Source of the DNA: Candidatus Parcubacteria bacterium
GTDB taxonomy: Bacteria > Patescibacteriota > Saccharimonadia > Saccharimonadales > Saccharimonadaceae
Assembly (NCBI GenBank): GCA_023391075.1
Contig: JAEWBQ010000009.1
Coordinates: 1 to 24,933, forward strand
DNA length: 24,933 bases
Direction: 5' to 3'
Both the position numbers and the translations under genes were made by a program. Every line of letters begins with the position of its first letter. The stretch's first letter is position 1. The notes below the pieces were generated by a model. The model did not search any database, had not been told where the DNA came from, and saw only the letters and a list, made by a program, of their open reading frames with translations. Positions 13,425 to 21,293 of this stretch are shown piece by piece.

Positions 13425-16064
13425 TTACTTTTCGAAAACGATCGCAAGCGGCGTCTGCTCGTTGGTCTGGCCGAGCGGATTGTCGCCAAAGACTTCTTCG
13501 TAGCGCGTGCGGTCACCTGGCAGATCCGTGCCAAGCACGTTACGGCCAATGTCATTGGCGTCGATAACCACTGTACCGACGTAGCGTTCAGCATATTCAG
13601 CTGGCACAATTTGCTGAATGGCTGCCGTCAAGCGTGCCGCGACGTCATCAGGATCCTTTGGTGCAAGCTTGGCTGAAACGTTCGCTGGATACACGGAGTA
13701 CTCAGTCGGGCCGTCGATGGCACGAATGTCACTGCCGACGAGGTTATAGAACACACCACGCTTACCAAATACTTTGCCGATGGCGCCGCCGATTGACGCG
13801 AAGAGAATGCGCGGCAGGCCGACTTCACGAATCGCAAGTTCCATCGTCCATGGGCTGCCGAGGCCAATACCGTATGGTGTGCGGCGGACAAAGCGGCTCA
13901 GGGTGCGTGCCCACCAACTGACTTTGATATCCCAGACGAAGTACGAGCGGCCCTGGGTAATGGCGACGATTTTCTCGCTGATAAAGAGATGCCACTTGCC
14001 CTTCAACTCGCTCGCGTGATCGCTTGGCAGGTTAGCAATGAAATTTTTGACGTAATTTGTCACGAACTCGTCGAGGTTCGTCTCGGCGCTGACCAAATCA
14101 GTACGGATCGGGTAGCGGCGGTAAGTCGTGTCACCGACAGCCAGGTCCAGCTGCTTGTTTTTGTTCGGCTCGTACTCACCCTTGATGACCGGCTCCTCCT
14201 CGACGGTTTCGTCGAAGAACTCGCGCAGCCATAGTTCAACGTTCAGCAGGCGCCAAAACAGCATGCTCGACGTATTGTTCTTACCCTGAATGAAGCCTTC
14301 GAACGCCGTCAGTACTTCGTTTTGATTAAAGTACGGACGTGACGCGAATTCTTCGGACAGGAAGATGCCGTAAAAACGGTTCTTGAGGCGCATGAACCAT
14401 TCGGACTCTGGCGTCGTAAAGCCGATCTTGTTACGGCGGCGGTTGATCATGTCAGGCAAAATACCACGGGTCGCATCACGCAGAATCCGCTTGTTCCAGC
14501 CGTGATAAATGATCGCCTCGTCACTCAGTGCAAACAGCGACTTGACCACTTCCTTGTCGAGAAACGGCACGCGGCCTTCGATGCTAAAGCGCATGGTGTT
14601 ACGGTCTTCGTAGCGCAGCAGTGAGGGTAGGCTATTTTGGAACAGATCTTCGATCAGACGCAGTTTCAGGTTCGCGCCTTCGGTAACGAATCGTTCGCTG
14701 CTGTGTGCGCTCGTAAACTCGCTGTTAAGCAGCTCGCCAACGGTGACATTCTTCTTGAATGACAGTTTATCCATCAGACGGAAACGACCAAGGCGGAACA
14801 AAATGTCGACCGATGAGAGCAGTTCACCGACAAACTTCAACCACTGGCCATTCTGGCGGAGTTGGCGCAGATAGACGAAGTAGTACGGAATGTAGCCAGC
14901 CATCATTTCGTCGGCTCCCTGGCCGTCAAGCAGCACGGTGACATGCTGACTGGCCTCTTGCATCACCTTGTACTGAGCGTACGGGCCGGTGCTGATGAGC
15001 GGCTCTTCCTGCGTGCGCACGAAATCTTTGAGGTCTTTCACGAATTCGTCGGCGTTCGGCTGGATCTTGTGTGCACTGAGGGCGTCGCCGTATTTATCGA
15101 GCAGGGCATCGACGTACTTCTCCTCGTCGTTGAGCGAGTTCGGAAAGATCGCCGAAAAGGTATTTTGCTGCGTACCGACCGAGTCGACCGTGTGATCCTG
15201 CTCGCGGTGCTTGAGCAGCTCGGCGATGATCGCGACGACCGCTGAGGAATCAAGGCCGCCCGACAGTGACGTCCCGACTGGCACTTCACTCTGCAGACGC
15301 AGGCGAATCGCTTCGGTCAATGCCGTGCGGTACGCATCGGTTTGAGCGGTACCATATGGAGTTTTAGTATTAGCGAGTTCCGCCAGTTCACCCCGTAAAT
15401 TGGTAAACGGCTTCCGACTGAGGCCGCTAGCATCAATCACCATCATTTCGCCGGCGTTCAGACGGTAGATGCCCTCGAAAAACGTCTGGTCGTTGTCTTC
15501 GTGAATACGGAACTTCAGGTAACGGTAAATCGTCGTGTCGTTCGGCTTCTTCTCGATCAGGCCCGTCGCGAGCAGCGGCTTGATTTCCGAGGCGAATACC
15601 AGCTGCGGCTGCTCAGTGCTGCCGAGGTTGGCAAAATACAGCGGCTTGATGCCGAAGTGGTCACGCACCAGCACGACGCGGTCGTTCGGCTTGTCGTGTA
15701 GCGCAATCGTGAACATACCGTTAAACTTGTCGAAAGCGTCATCCCCCCACACGGCATAGGCATGCAAAATTACTTCGGTGTCCGAATGTGTCACAAAGAC
15801 GCGGCCAGCCGCCTCGAGCTCCTCGCGAAGGGCCAGATAGTTATAGATTTCACCGTTATAAATAACGGTTAGCGTGCCGTCCTCTAGCGTCATCGGCTGC
15901 GTCCCGCCGGCACGGTCGATAATCGCCAGGCGTCGCTGGGCGAATCCGACCTGTCCTTCGACGTAGAACCCTTCGCCGTCTGGACCGCGATGCGCCTGAC
16001 ATTGATTCATCGTTTCTAGGAGTGTTTTGTCATAAGGGCCGTAGTAGCCGGCAATACCGCACAT
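13425..16064 (-). CDS. asnB: Asparagine synthetase (glutamine-hydrolysing) fused to a CofE-like ligase domain
   Basis: An 879-residue protein; ordinary AsnB proteins have roughly 550-650. Residues 1-210 are the glutaminase domain with N-terminal Cys2 (MCGIAGYYG), HRGPDG (25-30) and YNGEIYNY (69-76). The synthetase domain has SGGLDSS (268-274), DGQGADEMMAGY (380-391) and the conserved YEDRNTMRFSIEGRVPFLD (485-503). It makes asparagine from aspartate, glutamine and ATP. Residues 640-879 form an extra domain that I match from memory to F420-0:gamma-glutamyl ligase (CofE)-like proteins: FISEKIVAITQGRSY (694-708), TPYGIGLGSPWTMELA (729-744), AIDGPTEY (782-789), KLAPKDPDDVA (799-809) and VIDANDIG...VLG (833-845). 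No F420 gene is nearby. The transcript appears to have a leader of about 40 bases with AAGGAA upstream of the start. Confidence 0.85.
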   Translation of the reverse strand: MCGIAGYYGPYDKTLLETMNQCQAHRGPDGEGFYVEGQVGFAQRRLAIIDRAGGTQPMTLEDGTLTVIYNGEIYNYLALREELEAAGRVFVTHSDTEVILHAYAVWGDDAFDKFNGMFTIALHDKPNDRVVLVRDHFGIKPLYFANLGSTEQPQLVFASEIKPLLATGLIEKKPNDTTIYRYLKFRIHEDNDQTFFEGIYRLNAGEMMVIDASGLSRKPFTNLRGELAELANTKTPYGTAQTDAYRTALTEAIRLRLQSEVPVGTSLSGGLDSSAVVAIIAELLKHREQDHTVDSVGTQQNTFSAIFPNSLNDEEKYVDALLDKYGDALSAHKIQPNADEFVKDLKDFVRTQEEPLISTGPYAQYKVMQEASQHVTVLLDGQGADEMMAGYIPYYFVYLRQLRQNGQWLKFVGELLSSVDILFRLGRFRLMDKLSFKKNVTVGELLNSEFTSAHSSERFVTEGANLKLRLIEDLFQNSLPSLLRYEDRNTMRFSIEGRVPFLDKEVVKSLFALSDEAIIYHGWNKRILRDATRGILPDMINRRRNKIGFTTPESEWFMRLKNRFYGIFLSEEFASRPYFNQNEVLTAFEGFIQGKNNTSSMLFWRLLNVELWLREFFDETVEEEPVIKGEYEPNKNKQLDLAVGDTTYRRYPIRTDLVSAETNLDEFVTNYVKNFIANLPSDHASELKGKWHLFISEKIVAITQGRSYFVWDIKVSWWARTLSRFVRRTPYGIGLGSPWTMELAIREVGLPRILFASIGGAIGKVFGKRGVFYNLVGSDIRAIDGPTEYSVYPANVSAKLAPKDPDDVAARLTAAIQQIVPAEYAERYVGTVVIDANDIGRNVLGTDLPGDRTRYEEVFGDNPLGQTNEQTPLAIVFEK

Positions 16065-16110
16065 AATAAATAAAGGGTTCCTTGGTTAGAATTTTGGGTA
16101 ACTGATTACT

Positions 16111-16116
16111 AGTATA
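16111..16116 (-). promoter_or_regulatory. -10 box TATACT upstream of asnB (leadered)
   Basis: TATACT on the minus strand lies 46 bases before the asnB ATG, in the 72-base gap behind the peroxiredoxin gene. Unlike most genes here, asnB would have a leader of about 40 bases, with an AAGGAA about 13 bases before the start. Confidence 0.45.
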
Positions 16117-16136
16117 CCCCGAAGGGAACATTCAGG

Positions 16137-16601
16137 CTAGGCGGCTTGAAGCCGTTTCAACTCGCTCACTACCTGCTCACCGTGACCGAGTGGCGTGACG
16201 CGGCCATAAACCTTCACGACTTGCCCATCAGGATTGATAATAAAGGTCTTACGAAGCACTCCTTCGATACCGAATTGCTTCTTCCCCCACGCACCGTAGG
16301 CGTCCATCATCACATGGTCGGGGTCTGTCAGCAGCGTGAAGTTCAGATTGTGCTTGGCCTTGAATTTCTCGTGGCTTGCAGCATCATCGCGACTCACGCC
16401 GACTACCTCGGCACCCAGCGCAGCAATATCATCGCGCGCGTCACGCAGTGCGCAGGCCTCAATCGTACAGCCAGGCGTATCGTCTTTGGGGTAAAAATAC
16501 AACACCAGCCACTTACCTCGGTAATCAGCAAGTGTCTTCACGGTGTCATCGGTGGCGGAGGCGCTAAAATCTGGGGCGGGATACGGAGTCGCTATCATCA
16601 T
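16137..16601 (-). CDS. bcp: Thiol peroxidase of the Bcp/PrxQ family
   Basis: A 154-residue cytosolic peroxiredoxin that reduces hydrogen peroxide and organic peroxides using thioredoxin-like donors. Family features in order: APDFSA (9-14), LVLYFYPKDDTPGCTIEAC (32-50), with peroxidatic C45 and resolving C50, and VVGVSRDD (about 67-74). The C45/C50 spacing is that of the atypical two-cysteine Bcp group. The start at 16601 is chosen because a -10 box lies six bases upstream; an in-frame ATG at 16625 lies upstream of that promoter, and a second ATG follows at 16598. The gene is divergent from the acyltransferase at 16675 and precedes asnB on the same strand, which has its own promoter. Confidence 0.92.
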   Translation of the reverse strand: MMIATPYPAPDFSASATDDTVKTLADYRGKWLVLYFYPKDDTPGCTIEACALRDARDDIAALGAEVVGVSRDDAASHEKFKAKHNLNFTLLTDPDHVMMDAYGAWGKKQFGIEGVLRKTFIINPDGQVVKVYGRVTPLGHGEQVVSELKRLQAA

Positions 16602-16607
16602 ATGTTT

Positions 16608-16613
16608 AGTATA
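16608..16613 (-). promoter_or_regulatory. -10 box TATACT, leaderless promoter of bcp
   Basis: TATACT on the minus strand is six bases before the ATG at 16601. CTGACA lies 18 bp upstream and matches TTGACA at five of six positions, the best -35 in the window. Confidence 0.7.
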
Positions 16614-16659
16614 CGCGTCTCGCACCCGAGCTGTCAGCTTCCTCTAGGAATCTATTTGC

Positions 16660-16665
16660 TATACT
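16660..16665 (+). promoter_or_regulatory. -10 box TATACT of the acyltransferase gene
   Basis: TATACT is nine bases before the ATG at 16675, giving a leader of two or three bases. It is divergent from the bcp promoter within the same 73-base gap. Confidence 0.55.
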
Positions 16666-16674
16666 TGGTATTGC

Positions 16675-17739
16675 ATGCACGTTACCCCTTCGCCTTCGGC
16701 CCCCACCCGTTTTCTCGCCCTCGATTACCTGCGCGGGTTTTTTATTGTGGTGATTATTGTCGACCACCTGTGGCGATGGCCGAATCTTTTTCAAGTTATC
16801 AGCGGACGGGGTGAGTTATGGTCATCGGCCGCCGAAGGCTTCGTGATTATCTCTGGACTGCTTATCGGCTACATCCGTGGCCACAAAAACCGTGACCAGC
16901 CACTATGGAATATCACGAAAAAACTTTGGAAACGCGGCCTCACGCTATATATATGGATGATCATCACCACAACCCTGCTCGTCGGCGCATCGTGGTACTT
17001 TAATTTCCGCGGCAATATTGCCGACGTGCCCATCAGAGCCGGCGACTGGGGTGCGCTTGCCTCGAGCATGTTGCGCTTCGACTATGCGCACACCCTGACA
17101 CATTTCCTCTACCTCTATGCTATTTTCTTGGCACTGTCGCCACTTGCGATCTGGCTGCTGCGCCGCGGCAAGGCGTGGATCGTGCTGGTGGCGTCTGGGC
17201 TAGTTTGGTATCTAGGCTATCGGATCGACCTAGAATGGTTGATTTGGCAAGTACTCTTCTTCGTGCCGGCGGTTGTCGGCTGGTACCTTAAGCCGCTACT
17301 GGCGGCGTACTTGCGCCTGGCGACATGGCAACGGCGTAGCATCAGTATTACCGCGATCAGCGTTACGCTCATCACTATGATTATTTCCGGTGCGATTATT
17401 TTGCCTCACGACCCCGGCTCATACGAAAATACGCTGTTCGGCAAAGATCCCGTGACATTCGCCACCATTCTCATCTCATTCGTGTGGTTTTACGGGCTCG
17501 TTCAACTGTTTCACCTGGCACTGCCCGTCCTGGAGCGGTGGTTCAAATGGCTCCTACTACCATTTGGCCAACGGTCGCTGACGGCCTACATTCTCCATAC
17601 GCTACCCCTTATGGTCCTGCAATTTTTCTTTGCCTCGACGACGAACATATGGATCAATACGCTCTATACGCTCGCCTGTATCCTTGCTACCCGGCTCTTG
17701 ATTGCCATACCGCACATCAACCGCATCGTACCGCGCTAA
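16675..17739 (+). CDS. OpgC-like / acyltransferase-3 type membrane protein
   Basis: A 354-residue protein with about ten hydrophobic helices. The N-terminal block LALDYLRGFFIVVIIVDHL (13-31) and SAAEGFVIISGLLIGYIRG (51-69) match the OpgC group of membrane acyltransferases, where an R in LRG and a conserved H in helix 1 belong to the active site and AEGFVxxSG marks helix 2. Such proteins move acyl groups (for example succinyl or acetyl) from the cytoplasm onto glycans outside the membrane. The last helices carry LPFGQRSLTAYILHTLPLMVLQ, another shared block. It is followed after 17 bases by a membrane glycosyltransferase, so a role in decorating a surface glycan is inferred. Confidence 0.75.
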   Translation: MHVTPSPSAPTRFLALDYLRGFFIVVIIVDHLWRWPNLFQVISGRGELWSSAAEGFVIISGLLIGYIRGHKNRDQPLWNITKKLWKRGLTLYIWMIITTTLLVGASWYFNFRGNIADVPIRAGDWGALASSMLRFDYAHTLTHFLYLYAIFLALSPLAIWLLRRGKAWIVLVASGLVWYLGYRIDLEWLIWQVLFFVPAVVGWYLKPLLAAYLRLATWQRRSISITAISVTLITMIISGAIILPHDPGSYENTLFGKDPVTFATILISFVWFYGLVQLFHLALPVLERWFKWLLLPFGQRSLTAYILHTLPLMVLQFFFASTTNIWINTLYTLACILATRLLIAIPHINRIVPR

Positions 17740-17744
17740 TACCG

Positions 17745-17750
17745 TATACT
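17745..17750 (+). promoter_or_regulatory. -10 box TATACT, leaderless promoter
   Basis: TATACT lies six bases before the ATG at 17757, in the 17-base gap after the acyltransferase. It fixes the start at 17757; the longer upstream reading frame overlaps the acyltransferase gene. Confidence 0.65.
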
Positions 17751-17756
17751 AAAGGT

Positions 17757-19085
17757 ATGATTTTACGTGCTGCACGCCTCTATCCTTACCACTGGCTCAT
17801 TGCTGCGATTGCCGTCTTAGTGGCACTGCATATAGCCATCTTGCCCGTCGCTCCACCAGGCTTTTACGTCGATGAAGCCGCCAGCGGCGCTCATGCCATC
17901 GCGCTTGCTCATCATGGTACCGATGCACATAGTCAGCCGTGGCCGCTGTTTACCGCTAGCCTTGGCGGCGGATACACCACTCCCGTATATCTCTATCCGC
18001 TTGCCATCTGGACGCTTGTTTTTGGACCGAGCGAACTGTCACTGCGTTCTTTTTCGCTATGCATGACACTTATCGCCTGCGCGTTCCTGGGATTGGCGAC
18101 TCGGCGACTCGTCGGATCGACGCGCTCCGGCCTCATTGCAAGTGCCGTCGCGCTCGCACTTCCCTGGGGCTGGCTCCAAGGCAGCCTGGCATGGGACCCG
18201 GCATTGGTGCCGTTCTTTGTCACACTGAGCCTCTGGATGCTGGCGATCCTCCTGACAACAGCGAACCGCCGCGCCTATATGACCGCCGCGACCCTGCTCC
18301 CTTTGACACTCGTCGCACTCGCCTACGTCTATCCGCCTTGCCGCGTCACCGCACCGCTCTTAGTGCTCGGGTACTACGCTCTCCTCTATTGGCGCCGTCG
18401 GGTCAGCTGGCGCCATTTGGCTGCCGTTGCTGTCGCGGGCCTCGTTCTTGTTGCGCCACTTGCGAGCTTCATGTTTCAGCCAGATGCCTTGGGGCGTAGC
18501 CAGGCGCTCAGCGTCTTTCATGGCCGCGGAGTACTTGGCGGACTCGGGCAGTTTTTCATCAACCTGCTTAGCCTCGTCAACCCTGTGTTTCTGTTCGTGA
18601 CGGGTGACGCCAACCTCCGCCACAGCACAGGGATACAAGGCATGCTCGGACTTGCCGCCATCATACCGCTCGGTGTACTCGCATGGACCGCACTACGCAG
18701 CCGGGGATGGCACATTCTCGGTAGAGCCCTCACTCCGCTGCGTACTATCGCACTTATCGGCCTGCTTGGTGTTGTCGCCGGCCTGCTCGGATCGGCACTG
18801 ACTGCCGAAGGTCAACCGCACAGCCTCCGCGCAACCGCTGCCTGGCCATTCTTCGCCCTCCTTATTACTATTGGCTGGCGCTATGTCCTGCGCGCGCCTC
18901 GTGCCGTACGGCGCACGGCGCTTGTAATAGCTATGTTCAGTGTCGTGCTCTACGCCACTGACCTGGCGTTCCTCTACCCACGCCGAGCCGCCGATTCATT
19001 CGACAGCGCACAGCGCCAAGCAATTGCAGCCCATGCGCCCGTCGACTATCCCGAACTTGCCCTCGACTATTATCGCTGGCGCTAA
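17757..19085 (+). CDS. GT-C fold (GT39/ArnT-like) membrane glycosyltransferase
   Basis: A 442-residue protein with roughly ten or more hydrophobic helices. After the first helix comes GFYVDEAASGAHAIALAHHG (35-54), with the D39-E40 pair that marks the first external loop of GT-C enzymes such as PMT/ArnT, where the acidic residue is catalytic. These enzymes move a sugar from a lipid-phosphate donor to an acceptor outside the membrane. The GPSELSLRSFS block (about 85-95) is another shared feature and is nearly the same in the gene at 19082-20584. Its 3' end overlaps that converging gene by four bases. Donor and acceptor are unknown. Confidence 0.75.
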   Translation: MILRAARLYPYHWLIAAIAVLVALHIAILPVAPPGFYVDEAASGAHAIALAHHGTDAHSQPWPLFTASLGGGYTTPVYLYPLAIWTLVFGPSELSLRSFSLCMTLIACAFLGLATRRLVGSTRSGLIASAVALALPWGWLQGSLAWDPALVPFFVTLSLWMLAILLTTANRRAYMTAATLLPLTLVALAYVYPPCRVTAPLLVLGYYALLYWRRRVSWRHLAAVAVAGLVLVAPLASFMFQPDALGRSQALSVFHGRGVLGGLGQFFINLLSLVNPVFLFVTGDANLRHSTGIQGMLGLAAIIPLGVLAWTALRSRGWHILGRALTPLRTIALIGLLGVVAGLLGSALTAEGQPHSLRATAAWPFFALLITIGWRYVLRAPRAVRRTALVIAMFSVVLYATDLAFLYPRRAADSFDSAQRQAIAAHAPVDYPELALDYYRWR

Positions 19086-20584
19086 CGTTTTGTGGCGTAT
19101 GTATCGATGACTAATTTATCGATATAAGTTGAATCACGTAGCACCAATGACGGATCACTTGGCTGTGCGTAGTCGTCATTGTAATGAATATAAATTGCCG
19201 TATCATGGCCGTCCATTGCCTTGATGCGCGTCAGACGGGGAGCCATACCGCGCAGTACGCTGAAGCCGCCAAAGCTCGGGAAATCACTCGCGCTCAGCAC
19301 GTACACCGGGCACCCTTCAAAATAATAGGATTCATCCAATGCGAGGTACGGCCCATTAAAAATAATCGTCTTATCGTGACACACCGGCCTCAGAATTGCC
19401 GCTGTCTTTTTGCCGTCAGGCCGATCGAGTCGCTGATAGTTGTAATTACCGGCATTCGTCAATCGCATCGTACCATACAGACTGACCGCCACGAGTCCGG
19501 CCAGCAGCCAATAGGCCGGCCGCCAACCTCGTTTAGTCAGTATCGACACGCACGCCGCAAGCAGCAGCAGCAGTCCGATCATCGCAAACGACAGATAGCG
19601 TTCCAAATACATCGGCTTTACCAAACTAACGAGTGCGATAAGCGCAGTCGGCACCAGCGTGTACAGCCCCAACAGCAACACAAGACGGCGCTCAGGCGCA
19701 GTAGCCGCCGCAAATCCACGGCGCACCATAACGACAATGGCGACAATGATTGCCAGCACGACAAGCGACGTCACACCGTTCAATTCATAAGGCGGAGTGT
19801 ACAAAAACCAAAATGATATCAGCCCAACCATATTCTCGATCGTCAGCTGACGCGCAACCGACGTCAGAGCTCCGTTGCCAAGCTGATGCACCAGCACCCC
19901 GAGCCACGGCAGGAACAGTGCGACACTTGCCGCATAGGCAAGTAGCCACGGCTGCCCCACTACCGCTCGCATCGACCGCGTCTTATACCACCCTCGCCAC
20001 GCCAACCATACCGCATGCGCCGCCCATACCAGTGCCAGGTAGTAGAGCGTATACACGCCCGTTGCCACCAAAGCAGCGTACGCGCCATACCACCACCAGC
20101 CGTATTGGTCAGGTGTGGTGACTGCCCTGAGTAGCACAGCCGTTGCCGCCACGCCGATAAAAAGCGCCATACTATACATCCGAATTTCAAACCCATACCT
20201 GAGTAAAAAGGGCGACAGCGCCATAAGCACCAGCGCCCCGATCGCCGCTCGCGTACCTAAATAACGTCGCAACGTTGCCGTGGCAATCGACACTGCTCCA
20301 CCAAACATCAGCACACTCAAGCTCCGCAGCGACAATTCACTCCACCCAAACAGACCTACCCACGCCTTAAGCGTCATGTAGTAGAGCGGTGGGTGCGTGT
20401 CGAGCGACGTCGCGTGAATCAATCCAGCCACCGACTGCTTGGCAAGCGTAATCGAATAGGCTTCGTCAAACCACACACTCTGCTGGAGTCCAATCGCAAG
20501 GCTTACGGCCATCGCCGCCAGCACGACAAGCAAGACGACACCCGCAAAGCGCCATCGCATCAGCCATTCGCCAATCTGTTTCAT
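19082..20584 (-). CDS. GT39/PMT-like membrane glycosyltransferase
   Basis: A 500-residue polytopic protein. Family features are QSVWFDEAYSITLAKQS (35-51), with the D40-E41 pair, then THPPLYYMTLKAW (63-75) and GWSELSLRSLSVLMFG (80-95). The H-P-P-L-Y-Y motif and the aspartate-glutamate pair are typical of the PMT/GT39 and ArnT-related group, which uses polyprenyl-phosphate sugars at the outer face. The C-terminal 120 residues after the last helix form a soluble domain (for example CHDKTIIFNGPYLALDESYY), probably external. It faces the other GT-C gene tail to tail. The ATG at 20584 is set by a -10 box seven bases upstream. Confidence 0.85.
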   Translation of the reverse strand: MKQIGEWLMRWRFAGVVLLVVLAAMAVSLAIGLQQSVWFDEAYSITLAKQSVAGLIHATSLDTHPPLYYMTLKAWVGLFGWSELSLRSLSVLMFGGAVSIATATLRRYLGTRAAIGALVLMALSPFLLRYGFEIRMYSMALFIGVAATAVLLRAVTTPDQYGWWWYGAYAALVATGVYTLYYLALVWAAHAVWLAWRGWYKTRSMRAVVGQPWLLAYAASVALFLPWLGVLVHQLGNGALTSVARQLTIENMVGLISFWFLYTPPYELNGVTSLVVLAIIVAIVVMVRRGFAAATAPERRLVLLLGLYTLVPTALIALVSLVKPMYLERYLSFAMIGLLLLLAACVSILTKRGWRPAYWLLAGLVAVSLYGTMRLTNAGNYNYQRLDRPDGKKTAAILRPVCHDKTIIFNGPYLALDESYYFEGCPVYVLSASDFPSFGGFSVLRGMAPRLTRIKAMDGHDTAIYIHYNDDYAQPSDPSLVLRDSTYIDKLVIDTYATKR

Positions 20585-20591
20585 ATCATCT

Positions 20592-20597
20592 ATAGTA
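20592..20597 (-). promoter_or_regulatory. -10 box TACTAT, leaderless promoter
   Basis: TACTAT on the minus strand lies seven bases before the ATG at 20584. The -35 region (TAGCTT) is weak. Confidence 0.5.
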
Positions 20598-20693
20598 GCG
20601 ATTCGACCACAAAAAAGCTACGCGCCTATTATCGCAGCCTACCTTTGCGAGGTCGTCGCACGAACCTACCGGCAGTTTTTTTGTGGTTCCCTC

Positions 20694-20722
20694 TAGAAAA
20701 ATCCATCGTTTCCCTGTATAAT
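20694..20722 (+). promoter_or_regulatory. Promoter of tRNA-Pro: TAGAAA, 17 bp, TATAAT
   Basis: TATAAT at 20717-20722 lies 19 bases before the mature tRNA 5' end, with TAGAAA at 20694-20699 at an exact 17-bp spacer. The same TAGAAA hexamer is the -35 candidate in repeat copy A, which suggests it is a genuine -35 variant in this genome. Confidence 0.65.
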
Positions 20723-20741
20723 CACATAAGTTACCACCTAT

Positions 20742-20817
20742 CGGGGTGTGGCGCAGTTGATAGCGCGCTCGGTTTGGGACCGAGAGGTCGAAGGTTTGAG
20801 TCCTTTCACCCCGACCA
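20742..20817 (+). tRNA. tRNA-Pro (anticodon UGG)
   Basis: A 76-base cloverleaf with the CCA encoded. The acceptor stem is CGGGGTG (20742-20748) with CACCCCG (20807-20813), discriminator A20814, then CCA. The D arm is GCGCAGTTGATAGCGC, the anticodon arm CTCGGTTTGGGACCGAG with TGG as anticodon in a TTTGGGA loop, and the T arm AAGGTTTGAGTCCTT. UGG reads all four proline codons or most of them. Confidence 0.95.
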
Positions 20818-20850
20818 TATAAAATGACCGTCTTGCACGGTCTTTTTATA
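20817..20850 (+). terminator. Terminator after tRNA-Pro
   Basis: GACCGT (20826-20831) pairs with ACGGTC (20837-20842) across a five-base loop and is followed by five Ts. The flanking ATATAAAA and TTTTTATAT extend the stem, so it could act in both directions. Confidence 0.8.
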
Positions 20851-21039
20851 TGGGCTATAGCCAAGCATAAAAAGAGAACGAGGCAAATGCTTATGCTTGC
20901 AAGACGCAAGTCATTGGTTCATAACTAGTGATGTCACCCCACTCAGCGATGTAGAGATCTGGGTTTTATGGAGCTTAGTTCCCTGCACCGCGCAGGCAGT
21001 CAGGCGATTGCCTGCTGAGAGTGAGAGAAGGTGAAGAAC

Positions 21040-21270
21040 ATGGAGTTTTGGGTGATCGTGCTCGTTTTGTACGGTATCGGTATCATCGGTACAGCGATCA
21101 TGAACATGGTCAGCTTCCTCAACCGGCACCCCGACGAGACGGCGAACCTCAGTGTTTATGACGTAAGATCATTTGCATCAACCGTGCCGGCGATTGCCAT
21201 CGTATGGCCAATCCTGGTGCTCGCCCTGCTCGTCAGATGGTTGTACCGAAAAAGACATCGGATCACATAA
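21040..21270 (+). CDS. Small two-helix membrane protein with strong ribosome site
   Basis: A 76-residue protein of no recognised family. Helix 1 covers residues 2-25 (FWVIVLVLYGIGIIGTAIMN), a polar loop of about 22 residues follows (LNRHPDETANLSVYDVRS), then helix 2 (about 50-68) and a basic tail WLYRKRHRIT. The loop and basic end suggest both termini may be inside. The start is the ATG at 21040, because AAGGTGA sits five bases before it; a GTG nine bases upstream is part of that site. This is one of few genes here with a strong Shine-Dalgarno and a long leader (no -10 box near the ATG). It lies between tRNA-Pro and a double hairpin. The 222 bases after the tRNA hold only the terminator, a 6-bp hairpin (CAGGCA/TGCCTG near 20993-21014) and this leader. 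Confidence 0.55.
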   Translation: MEFWVIVLVLYGIGIIGTAIMNMVSFLNRHPDETANLSVYDVRSFASTVPAIAIVWPILVLALLVRWLYRKRHRIT

Positions 21271-21293
21271 GCTTCACGTCATTCTCATTCAAT

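Noticed and set aside
17484..17756. Extended start of the first GT-C gene
   Set aside because: The extra 91 residues overlap the acyltransferase gene, read as low-complexity out-of-frame sequence and lie upstream of the TATACT box at 17745.
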